Assembly: GCA_015039365.1 (NCBI GenBank)
Contig: WION01000236.1
Coordinates: forward strand, 1 to 64,000
Direction: 5' to 3'
From: Amanita rubescens
Taxonomy: Eukaryota; Basidiomycota; Agaricomycetes; Agaricales; Amanitaceae
DNA length: 64,000 nt
The notes under the pieces were generated by a model. It worked only from the letters and a program-made list of their open reading frames with translations, made no database searches and was not told the DNA's origin. The translations under genes were made by a program, and so were the position numbers. Positions 1-10,584 of the stretch are shown here, one piece after another (within the stretch, counting starts at the first letter, position 1; every line of letters begins with the position of its first letter).

Positions 1-389
1 TGAAACAACGCAAGAGAGGCTGACTTGGGGTGCAGCCTCCGAGATGCGATGCGGCCGGCGAGTTCGGCAGCACCGAAAGGTGCTCGTCCGAGCTCGGTCG
101 CACTCGTTGACTCTCGGAACGTAGATGCGAAGTGCGGGGGAGAAGAAGATTTATAAAACTAACTACGACAGGGTATAAAACTACATGCCTCATGTGCTAC
201 GTGCGTAATATGGTCCGAAACGTATCCGATACCGAGTCTCGGAGCTCCGATCCGAGGTTCCGAGTCTCGGAAGCTTGAGTGAGGGTTTCGGCAAGGTTTG
301 AGTATTGATTCCAGCATAGCCGGAATCAATATGTTACAGCGTCTCCCGAGGTGAAGCATCGCAGCCACGAAAGTTCGTCTGACTTTATG

Positions 390-2453
390 AGCTCGACGTT
401 TGTTCTGACGGTCTCAAGGAACAAATCGGCTCGCGCCACTCCCACGACCTCTCCAAATCTTGTGACCTCTCCGTCGAAGCACAGGCGTAAAGTCACCTCT
501 TCTGACGAAGACGAATCGTGCGTTTATTACTCCCACTATCGTTCCAGCTGCCATTGACATTGAGACAATTGTAGAAATTTTGGGCCACCTGTTGGGGACG
601 GGAAATCGTCGGCAGCCGATGCTAAGGATTCGAATGCGTACATTTTATCTTGTCCTTTGGACACCCTAAATGCTGAAACCTTTTCAGCTCAACGGTTAGT
701 GAGCTTGTTATTAATGACGACGATGTCACAATGCACGTATCATTTGATCTTTTTTGCCGTGTTTTTTTCTTTACTGAACAACCCTGTTCGCAGGTGCCCT
801 CCTGGGACTACACGACCCACGCCTGAGGAACCACCCTCCACCCCCGCAAATAAGTTAAAGTTCAAACGAAAGCGAACGAGTGGAAATTTGTCTGACTCCG
901 ACTCACGGTATGTTTTGTCCTCATCTCACAAAGACTATCATTCAGCTCGTATTAAGCAACAATAATCGTGAGGATTCGCCTCTGTCTCCACCGCCTGTCA
1001 AAAAACGTGGTCGGAAGCGACCCGCACCGTACACCTCCCTATCCGGTCGGATATGATCATTTGTTTAACACATTTCAGTATCGTGGAATCCCTTTCGGAC
1101 TTGTCCCCGAATTCAGAAGACTTGGCAGTCGAGAATCATAGCGAACACTCTTTGAGAGAACGCGCTCGAGACAAGGGAACCCGTAAAGCCGCAGACGTGA
1201 AGACTCTTGATTCTTACTCCGACATTCCCAACTCTGGCTCTGCACACATGAAGACAATTTTAGCCAATTTGTTTACCATGTCAGAGAACGTCATACTAGA
1301 CGATTTACTCATACAGGATTATCCAACACTTCCGTTGTTAAGGTAACGATCTATATTCTCCCTCTGCATCTCATATATTAATGTTCTAGGAATTCAACAC
1401 TTATTTCGTACGTCGGTTCCGAGGAAGAAGAGCACACCATGATTTTATACTCGACCGCCATGAATGAATTGGATAGCAAAGATGGAAGTTGGGCGTATGT
1501 TGACGTTTCACTTTTTTTACATCCCGTCACCAACACTTCTTCTTTCTTCAGTCGTTTTGAATCTGCTGTCAAATTTGCCAACTCGGGGCCTTTTATAAAC
1601 CCTTCTCGAGCATCCTTGCATCTGGTCGCTCGTGATTCGAGCCGAATCACTCTTGCGAGCACCACAGGTCGCAGCAAAACTGCAGTCTTTCTAACGACCG
1701 GACTTTTAGTAAATTCTTCATTGCGCAAGTCAGCGGGGAGTGGCTACAACAATACTAACAATGTAAAGTTTTAACTGATCCTGACCTTCTCCGTTGTTGA
1801 CCTATTGTCGCATTAGGTTCATCAAGTTATGTTAACGCCTCTTACTGGTGAATTCGAATGCGCCGCCACGTTTATCGGAACAGTCTTTGAACAGGACGAC
1901 TATCATTGCCTTTTGAGGGAAGGGTCCTTTGTCTTTTCTACGCGGCCAGAAGGAGGGAACGATAACAAGTTTACGGTACCATCCAGTAAGTCTCGCCGCT
2001 CGACGTACACCACTGTAACCTGTTCTACATTGCTGTTAATAGAGTCCAAAGCCCGTACAAGTCTTCATGCCGCAAGACCCGCCACCGTCGCAAGTGGATC
2101 GAAACACTCGTCGAATTTCCCCGCCTCCCTTGGATTCAACGATGAAGGTGGGATCTGTCTCTCATTGCCGTGCGCTGCATTGGTTCATGACATTTGCTGT
2201 TGAACTAGTTGCAATTTATGATGTCCGAGATCAGCCTGACTTTCGGATAACGCCATCGTTCTTGAAAACTCTCAGTCAATTACCATGGTTTCGGAAGGAC
2301 AAAGTTGACCCCTCGGACAATAAATATATTGCAACTGTAGGTTATTCTCTGAATAGCTGGTCCAAGACATACCGGGGACTAAACCAATTCTGCGTTTCTA
2401 TGAATATCTTGTTTTTGATTCTTTTGGGCGAAAGAACGGCAGGAGATGGTGAC
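390..2453 (+). CDS. Hypothetical multi-exon gene
   Basis: I do not recognise this gene. A series of short open segments on the plus strand, separated by plausible GT..AG introns, suggests one spliced gene. The first segment (from about 390) is rich in Ser, Thr and Lys and ends in an acidic SDEDE stretch. A similar Ser/Asp-rich segment lies near 793-908, followed by a possible intron ending in CATTCAG. The longest open parts are 1390-1760 (begins near a run of Glu, then a folded-looking region with LFLHPV) and 1829-1995. The last part, about 2218-2453, contains the string PWFRKDKVDPSDNKY and ends at a TGA. Exon borders are inferred, the start is uncertain and no domain was identified. Confidence 0.38.
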
Positions 2454-3016
2454 TGATTTAACTCTCGTACCTCGTTTCTCCCCTTCAATGTTTTATAGAA
2501 TAAGGAAATGTGATAACTGTCAGCTGGATTGTGATATGTTTTGTGAACGATTTTATGATCTCGTTCAGACGAACATGTGTGACTAGTCTAACACTAGTCC
2601 GCCTCACTCTCAGCAACATCCGGACGAACAAGCGCCTCAGTTGACCTTGTTTTCCCATGTAGACTATTGTCACGGTCATGACTGCCTTCGATTGATCGCA
2701 AGCTCCTTAGCGACGTCAGTGATGGCCTTCTATATCTTTTTCTCCAGTTTTACGTGTCCTGTCTCTCTCCATCCATATCTCAACATCCTCGCCCATCTCG
2801 TTCGTGCGCAGAGGCAAATACTAGTAGGAAAATATGGCAGACCTGTCACAGCTATCACCAACACCTTTGAAAACGACGGTCTCCGTGTTTTTAGATTGTC
2901 CCCAATCTGGTGATGTCTCAAGTTACTCGCACTGAATTGACTGCAAACCGACTCGTGAGGGACCAAAAAAACCGAACGATTTGAACATTGTTTCCATCTT
3001 TTGAGTATTGTTGATT
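2454..3016. other. Unassigned stretch
   Basis: No convincing gene. Only short overlapping frames on both strands are present. It separates a plus-strand hypothetical gene from a possible minus-strand gene and may hold both 3' ends. Confidence 0.3.
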
Positions 3017-3479
3017 TCATTTGACTTGCCTGTACATGCGAATGATGCGCAATTCAACAACGATGTCATATACTTTTCGGAGTTTCCCACACACGTCTTC
3101 AGCAGTCTCATCGTCACCTCCTGCCAACCGTAAGCCTAAACCCAATCTTTCACACTGCGACCGACCAGAAAAAAGCATCGATCCCTCGAGCGACTTCCTG
3201 TTTCTTCGACAGGTCATCAATCTCGTCCTCTTGGCGTTTTGTCCGAAACATCATTTTGAGTGCTTCTCCGACCAGGGCGTCGTTCCTGCCCAGTTGACTC
3301 TCCAATTTGTGGATCCAATTGTGCGCTTGCAAAGTCTCCGGATAGACATTCGGTACGGGCTTGCTTGGCATGTTAGGTGTGCCATTGCCGGTAGATAGAA
3401 TAGTGTCCAACGTATTGATATTATTCATGAAAGATACATTCAAATGACCTTCGTCTTCTACACTCGTGCAAGGGTACAT
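3017..3479 (-). CDS. Hypothetical protein, helical segment
   Basis: An open minus-strand frame of 109 codons (3479 to 3150) contains a helical, charged stretch around ETLQAHNWIHKLESQLGR followed by EALKMMFRTKRQEDEIDDL, which looks like a coiled coil. A second frame (3220-3017) overlaps and continues, with GGDDETAEDVCGKLRK, so a small intron or frameshift near 3150-3220 would link them. I do not recognise the family. The amphipathic pattern is more protein-like than the surrounding frames, but this could still be a fragment or chance. Confidence 0.33.
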
Positions 3480-4360
3480 CAGACACTCTATTCAGGCAAT
3501 GCTCGGGAACATACGTACTATTGGTTGATAAGTTGATACTCATTATGGTCGACATCTCAACCGGTATTGATCGTTCTTCCTAACGATACCCGACCCGACG
3601 AGAATCTCCTTATCGTTCCCTCAATGACATTTTCCGCATGACTTTGTTGATTGAGACCAGATTCGATACTGATCAGCTGATCGGCTGGGCGGATCATCGG
3701 ATGATGGGCGCTGATAAGTGAAAAATACAAAGGGGAAGATGTATGAATCAATGTGATGCGGTCGACTGTGAAAGCAGGTTAGTTAACATCATTCTCTATT
3801 ACTGAAACTGTTAGACGCACTTTTTGTAAACATGGGATCATCCACACTTGCATCGCCCATATCTCTCGTTTTCCAATCTATCCGCATCGTTTAGTGAAGT
3901 TGAAGGTACTGTATGCCTGACTTCCATGGTTTGTAAGTGCTAATAATGGTCAATAGTGACCGTCCGTCGGTCAGTGAATCTTGGTTCTTAGTTGCGAAAC
4001 GGGAACCAATCATTTGACTACAAACTCGTCAAGGTGAGAGTCAACGAAATATGGCGAACAACGCACCATTTTTAATCCGGCAAACGAGTATGTCAAGCCT
4101 AAAGTCCTAAGTTGCCGGATTGAGAACAACAGACGTAGTTCTGGGTGGTAAAATACGCACGGCTAAGATGTTCGTCAACACAAGATCTCGCCTCTCTTTG
4201 CCCTTTGACCTTGTTCGCCTAACGTCACACCGTCGTCCAGTGCGTCCGAGTCCCTTTACGAGGTCGTTACAAGCCCCGTCTTACGCGATGTCATCGACTT
4301 GATGATATGACTCGGCCATGTGAGCGATGAAGCAGGTTGACTAAATATGGCTAAATATGT
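3480..4360. other. Unassigned stretch left of Tc1 element
   Basis: No gene, RNA or repeat could be supported here. Short frames exist on both strands (for example 3557-3751 minus and 4120-4302 plus) but show no family features. The stretch ends in a duplicated CTAAATATG just before the TA target of the Tc1/mariner element. Confidence 0.3.
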
Positions 4361-4380
4361 TACAGTGACTCAAAAAATTG

Positions 4381-4444
4381 TCCCAATGTTTGGCACTTTT
4401 TGCTTCTGTGTGTCCCAATGTTTGGCACTTTTTGCTTCTGTGTA
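4381..4444 (+). repeat. 32-bp tandem duplication in left TIR
   Basis: Two 32-bp units at 4381-4412 and 4413-4444, both starting TCCCAATGTTTGGCACTT and differing only in the last base. The right TIR has one unit, so the duplication arose on the left after insertion or in the parent copy. Confidence 0.85.
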
Positions 4445-4596
4445 TCATAGCATCACATCAAGGCCAAATAGAGCCAAAGTATAAGTGTACGTAAGAAAGG
4501 TCTACATCTTGGCTACGTGACGAATCAAAAATTATGTAATTTGATGCTGTTCCCAAGATGTTACAGCCAATTCAATTTGGTGACTCATTGGGACAA

Positions 4597-5260
4597 TGTA
4601 AGGACGGTGATCCTAATTGGGACGGAGCCCGGGAACTAAGCCGCGGACAGGGAAGGATGGAGTATAACGGAGTCCGGGACGTAGTGGGGAAAGGCTAGGC
4701 TTCAGCGTGCAAGCTGCGCCGTGCTAACGTACGTCTTGCCTAAACTTCTGGAGAACGCTCTGGAGTCCGGGATGGAGTCCGGGACCAGAGTCCGAAGGGC
4801 GAGCGGTCTGGGTGAGGTCTGAGACGATGAAAGACAGGGAGTCAATACGAGTTGGGGCACAATCCAAGTCGATATTCGGACTACTGTATGAATACAAGTG
4901 AGGCCTTATATACGTAGTCCGACAAGGGGTTCTATGGCCGTGTTCTGATAAGCGAGGAAACCATAGAGATATGGAACAGGAAGTGGAGTAGAGCATATGG
5001 TACGAAGGGATAATGATACCAGTGATACCCGAGATGAAACAAGAGGTGAAACAAGTATGGAGAATATGTAGAAAGGAACTTAGCGAATATGCACGGAGTT
5101 GTGACGGAGTTGTGACGGAGTTTGTCACGGAGTTTTCGGAGTTTTGGCATAGGCTTGATATGAGATGCGACATGGGTGGAAAGTGGTCATGGGTATAGTC
5201 AGGAGTCCATCGGGGTCCGAGGTCATGGAGTTTGGGTGGAGTCTGGAACGGGATATGACA
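4597..5260. mobile_element. Solo LTR, 664 bp
   Basis: The sequence begins TGTAAGGACGG and ends GGATATGACA, giving the TG..CA (TGT..ACA) ends of an LTR. It is flanked by the 5-bp direct repeat GACAA at 4592-4596 and 5261-5265. Removing the insert and one GACAA restores the mirror symmetry with the right TIR of the host element. It contains repeated GGAGTCCGGGA motifs and a TATATACG box near 4908, as a promoter-bearing LTR would. No internal retroelement sequence remains, so it is best explained as a solo LTR left by recombination. Confidence 0.85.
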
Positions 5261-5369
5261 GACAATTATTTGACTTGGTATCAGAAATACAGAAAATGCT
5301 CAATCCAGTGCTTTGTATTGCCCCCCTTGGTCTTGGTAAATGCTTTTGACCTTGTAGGCATACTTTCCA

Positions 5370-6265
5370 TTGATATCTGACACACATCTGGCTCTATATC
5401 ATCCCACACACCTGCCATGTCCCATCTCCTCTGCTCAGCAGGAAAACATCCTCTCCCTTGTTTCCAATGGTTTCCCCACTTGTCATATTGCCTCTATACT
5501 TGGTCCTGGCAAGTATACCATCTCCACAATTATTCAGGAACACCTTCCTAATCAACAAATTTCTTTGCTGGTCATCCTTCCAAGCTCTCTCCTATCTATC
5601 CTCACCCAAATCACCACTGGGAAGGCTGCTAATGCTGTTCAGGTCACCAAACTTGTTGGCATCATCAACTCCCATCCACTCCACCCACAAACAGTCAGAA
5701 CTGTGCTTAAGTAGCAGTTGTTTAAGGCTGTGACAAAGAAGAAAAGCCATGTGAACAGGGGGGAAATAATAGGCCTTTGCTCTGAGGCACAACCAGTGTT
5801 CTGTGGAGGGCTGGAAGAGGGTAATTTGGTCAGGTGAGACTAAGGTTAACAGTATTGGGTCATATGGGGAGTAGTTGATGTGGAAGCAAGTGGTGGATAG
5901 GTTGATTGATAGGGAGGTCCAAGGAACTGTGACATTGGAGGGTGGGAACATCATGGTATGGGGTTGTATGGGCTGGAATGGTGTGGGTAAAGTTACTGAA
6001 GTTGAGGGGAGGATAGATGCTGACCAGTATGTGTCCATTTGGACCACCTCTGACTACTCAGTATAGAGGAATCTGGGATTGCTGATGGGGAGCACATTTT
6101 TAAGAAAGGCCATCACCCCAAATACACCTTCAGAAAGGCTAGATACTGGATGAAAGAGGACAATATCACTCTTCTGGACTGACTTCTATAGTATCCAGAC
6201 CTTAATCCTCTGGCATCACATCAAATTGCACTCAGTGTGCAACCATGAGCCGGAGATTGGGAGAT
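5370..6265 (+). pseudogene. Degraded Tc1-like transposase
   Basis: The first part (5370-5714) reads as an N-terminal helix-turn-helix region, with LSLVSNGFPTCHIASILG typical of the start of Tc1-type transposases. A later segment (5875-6066) contains GGNIMVWGCMGWNGVGKVTE and DADQY, characteristic of the DDE_3 catalytic core around the second acidic residue. Beyond 6066 the frame is lost, but coding remnants such as HHPKYTFRKARYWM and SPDLNPL-like sequence can be followed to about 6215. Frameshifts and stops separate the pieces, so no functional transposase is encoded. Confidence 0.75.
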
Positions 6266-6285
6266 TTGAGAGGGAGTGGCAGATG

Positions 6286-6628
6286 TGGGATGATATAGAG
6301 CCAGATGTGTGTCAGATATCAATGGAAAGTATGCCTACAAGGTCAAAAGCAGTCACCAAGACCAAGGGGGGCAATACAAAGCACTGGATTGAGCATTTTC
6401 TGTATTTCTGATACCAAGTCAAATAATTGTCCCAATGAGTCACCAAATTGAATTGACTGTAACATCATGGGAACAGCATACAATTACATAATTTTTGATT
6501 CGTCACGTAGCCAAGATGTAGACCTTCCTTACGTACACTTATACTTTGGCTCTATTTGGCCTTGATGTGATGCTATGATACACAGAAGCAAAAAGTGCCA
6601 AACATTGGGACAATTTTTTGAGTCACTG
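6286..6628 (-). repeat. Right long terminal inverted repeat
   Basis: Uninterrupted partner of the left repeat. It has a single copy of the TTTGGCACTTTTTGCTTCTG motif that is tandemly doubled on the left, so the right side is the ancestral form. Confidence 0.85.
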
Positions 6629-6630
6629 TA

Positions 6631-7352
6631 GATAACTTCATTCTCCGGTCATCACACATTGTTATATGCTTAATCGAGTGTGATTGTGGGTTTGTTGAGG
6701 CACTGACCGTAGGTAGAATAATGCCAACTGGTGCACTCCGGGTCTTCCGGATGTGTTGTGACGTGACGGCCGAAGTCTGCTACCCTGTCTCATATTTGTA
6801 TTGCCTTCGCTCTGTGCTCTCTTTCGTATTTCCATCAGAACAGCTCAAAGCTTCAAAGCCCCAAATGTCTAGTTATATTAGAATCCTCGATCAACTCATA
6901 CATACAATACACGACGGAATTGGAGAAGATCTTACTCTGGGTTGCAACGAATGTAGAGAGATCACTCTTGGGACTGCTGGATATGGTACATTTTACACGT
7001 CTCTCATTTATTCTAGCTACTGTACCAAGACGAAATTTCACAGATTTGGATGGACTTTAAATGGAATGTTGGATTTACAAGTTTCTCTGCCATCTTCCGG
7101 TGCCTTCTACATTCTCTCTGTTCCGATGTATATACTCATCCAGTGCTGTTTAGATACATCACTTTGAAGATTCAAAGGACAATCATATTGATCTTGGAGG
7201 CAAACCTTCAAGGTTCATGCAGCTGCATCTCCCAGAAGATCTTTAAGGAAAGATTTTATACTACCCAAAGTATGTTCATCATTTTTTAAATCTTCATACG
7301 GTGTGTTAAATGTTAGCAAGACCTAGTTTTTGTTCTACGCCTTTATGAGGGT
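6631..7352. other. Unassigned stretch between Tc1 element and Helitron
   Basis: An open plus-strand frame covers 6721-7167 (148 codons) but has no recognised motif and a composition close to translated non-coding DNA. The 5' end of the Helitron (a TC dinucleotide in an AT target) must lie here or just downstream; I could not fix it by eye. Confidence 0.3.
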
Positions 7353-8242
7353 GTGCCATTCCTCCCAGATTTTGATCATTTGTATATCCATGCAAGTTGC
7401 ATTGTATGGACTGCCCTTTTGATGGGTGCTATATTGGCCTATCATATTTTGTGTGATAGACCTGCCCAAAAAAAGGGTGCATACTGCAATGTCCACATGT
7501 TTTTAACTTGCTTCATTGCCCTGAGAAAGGGTGCAATTTGTAATTGGATCAGGTCTTATTTGACAGCATGTAGACAGTGTTTTAGTGCTGCTGAATCTCA
7601 TGAGACTGTGGTGTGTCCTGTATTATTTCATCCCATTGGTGGAGGGAAAAGAGGCATTGTGCCATTTTTGACCATGTTGAGGTACCTTCCCTCAATGGTC
7701 CCAACCCAGCCACTTGAATCTTGTGAATTCCGGTACTGTGATCATATTATTCCAAGTAGTGTGGACCTCAACATCGGTATTTCCGAAAACAATTTATTGT
7801 CTGTGCAGTTCCCTTTGCCAGAACTTTTAGACTTCATCACTATGCAAGAAGGCTGACAGATTGCTCTTCTTCATTCTATCAACATTACCCGTGTTACTAG
7901 GAAATCAGAAATTCGTGATCTTTTCTCATCTCATTTGTGTAGTGTTGACTGTGCCAGGTATATCTCGCGATTCCTTGTCGTCTCTTACTATGATTTACTT
8001 CGTGCCATGGAGATTCAACGCACAAATAAATACAATGAGAAAAAGTCCATCAATATTATGTGCCAATTGTCCCCCTCCCAAGAGATTGAGGCTTCTATTC
8101 CCTCATTTCCACCTCTACCTTTGACTGCACATAACATTCATCATGTAATATCAACTGCTTGCAAAAGAATGCAACCAAATGTATTGGAGGAGGCTGGATG
8201 TGCTGTTTGTGGACAACTCACACCTGTCAGACAGCTTTTGGA

Positions 8243-10584
8243 CACCTACCCAGCTGACCAAAAACCTCTAATTAGAGATGGACAGATCCCCTGTCTCCAT
8301 CTCTAGTTAGAGGCTTTATTTGAAATCACAGGCTACCTCAGATAATTGTGGACATAAAATAAATATTTCTGAATTACAAGTCCATTTTCCCACACCAGAC
8401 ATATTGCCATTTCTGGAAGGTGGGGGATGTATTTGTACATGTTTTGACATGGGAATTTGACCACAACTTAGGAACAAGGCATAATTGCCTTATTTAGTTA
8501 AGATAGGCAGATTTCAAATAAGGTAAGCAAGTCAGGATACCATTTTTGGAAGGTGGTGAGGATATTTGTACATGTTTGTACATAATTTCCTTATTTGGAA
8601 AGAGAGAGCTAGATGCCAAATGAGGCAAAATAATTGATTTCAGGGTCGAATTTCCTAAAAAGGAAATGATGACATAATTTCAGGGTCAATCAATTGTGTA
8701 GCCTTGGTCAGTGGCTTTCTAGATGTGGTTGTATGACACTGTTTGGTGCTCATTTCATTGAGATATTTGCTGATTGATTTTCAGGGTCAAATTTCTAAAA
8801 AAGGAAATTGATAATGTAATGTGCACTTTAGGATCCTATGGCGCATTTCCTAAAATGGAAATAGCGCACTTCGGACTTGCCATTTTGGGAAATATCTGCT
8901 CACTGTTGGTGATGATGAGCAGCAAGAAATGGTGGTATCTCCCTTGATACTGACTATTTTTGTGGCACGTTTTTTGGAATGTATTCCTTCTATATATATG
9001 CATGTATTCACTATGTTAGAATGTGAGAAATGCTAGTGGTTTATGTCAGAGTGCAACATGTCTTGCTCACTGTTGACAATGGTGAGGAGTAAGAAATGAC
9101 AATATCTCCACCAATACTGGTTGTTTGTGTGGCGCTTTTTTTGGGATGTCCCCATTAGGCATATAGGAAGGTAGTTGGCATGTTAGAATGCAAATAGTAT
9201 GCACCAATCATGCCAAAATAAAATTGGTGTGCTCACTGTCTGCCATGATGAGCAGCCATATCTCCACCAAAACAAGATCTCCCTGTGGCGCTTTTGTTGA
9301 TTTGCAATCACATAACACAAAGATAAACATTGGGAGGGTCTCAACAGAGGATCCTTAGGCAAGATCAAGTGGAATGTCCCATTTATCCTGACATGTCAAC
9401 TTGTCAGCCTATGTTTCTGTATCATGTTCAGACTTTTATCATGAAACTGAAAATTACACATTAATCAGCAGGGCAATCTGCTTCCAGACACCCTGAATGA
9501 CATTCTGTTATCATAAGAAATCAACATCCAAAAAAGCGCCATAGAAAGATCTTGTTTTGGTGGAGATATGGCTGCTCATCATGGCAGACAGTGAGCACAC
9601 CAATTTTATTTTGGCATGATTGGTGCATACTATTTGCATTCTAACATGCCAACTACCTTCCTATATGCCTAATGGGGACATCCCAAAAAAAGCGCCACAC
9701 AAACAACCAGTATTGGTGGAGATATTGTCATTTCTTGCTCCTCACCATTGTCAACAGTGAGCAAGACATGTTGCACTCTGACATAAACCACTAGCATTTC
9801 TCACATTCTAACATAGTGAATACATGCATATATATAGAAGGAATACATTCCAAAAAACGCGCCACAAAAATAGTCAGTATCAAGGGAGATACCACCATTT
9901 CTTGCTGCTCATCATCACCAACAGTGAGCAGATATTTCCCAAAATGGCAAGTCCGAAGTGCGCTATTTCCATTTTAGGAAATGCGCCATAGGATCCTAAA
10001 GTGCACATTACATTATCAATTTCCTTTTTTAGAAATTTGACCCTGAAAATCAATCAGCAAATATCTCAATGAAATGAGCACCAAACAGTGTCATACAACC
10101 ACATCTAGAAAGCCACTGACCAAGGCTACACAATTGATTGACCCTGAAATTATGTCATCATTTCCTTTTTAGGAAATTCGACCCTGAAATCAATTATTTT
10201 GCCTCATTTGGCATCTAGCTCTCTCTTTCCAAATAAGGAAATTATGTACAAACATGTACAAATATCCTCACCACCTTCCAAAAATGGTATCCTGACTTGC
10301 TTACCTTATTTGAAATCTGCCTATCTTAACTAAATAAGGCAATTATGCCTTGTTCCTAAGTTGTGGTCAAATTCCCATGTCAAAACATGTACAAATACAT
10401 CCCCCACCTTCCAGAAATGGCAATATGTCTGGTGTGGGAAAATGGACTTGTAATTCAGAAATATTTATTTTATGTCCACAATTATCTGAGGTAGCCTGTG
10501 ATTTCAAATAAAGCCTCTAACTAGAGATGGAGACAGGGGATCTGTCCATCTCTAATTAGAGGTTTTTGGTCGGCTGGGTAGGTG
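8243..10584. mobile_element. Fold-back element, family 1, copy 1
   Basis: A 2342-bp near-perfect palindrome. It begins CACCTACCCAGCTGACC and ends with the inverse; the target duplication CTTTTGGA is present at 8235-8242 and 10585-10592. Each arm is about 1.05 kb, with the mirrored block AAACCTCTAATTAGAGATGG near both ends, and a central spacer of roughly 250 bp (about 9300-9540) is not palindromic. No coding frame of note exists inside, so movement must depend on a transposase made elsewhere. An 8-bp target duplication fits hAT-type transposition, but the termini were not matched to a known family. It inserted into the Helitron gene. Confidence 0.88.

Larger units (their letters stand above)
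4363..5405 (+). repeat. Left long terminal inverted repeat (interrupted)
   Basis: 4363-4596 and 5261-5405 together match the inverse of 6286-6628. The join at GACAA is exact when the LTR at 4597-5260 and one copy of its target duplication are removed. The repeat reaches the coding region: the mirror sequence around 6286-6400 carries GTGTGGGATGATATAGAGCC, matched inverted near 5385-5405. Confidence 0.85.
4363..6628. mobile_element. Tc1/mariner-like element with long TIRs
   Basis: The element starts CAGTGACTCAAAAAATTG and ends with the inverse, CAATTTTTTGAGTCACTG. It is flanked by TA at 4361-4362 and 6629-6630, the target duplication expected for Tc1/mariner. The terminal inverted repeats are unusually long: the left repeat continues from 4363 to about 5405 once the nested LTR is removed, and matches 6286-6628. 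Between them lies a degraded transposase with Tc1-type DDE sequence. The left repeat has been altered twice, by a 32-bp tandem duplication and by a 664-bp solo LTR. Without both insertions it would be about 1.57 kb, a normal size for the superfamily. It is not autonomous. Confidence 0.88.

Noticed and set aside
4724..5173. 149-codon minus-strand frame
   Set aside because: Lies entirely inside the 664-bp solo LTR and has no protein features.
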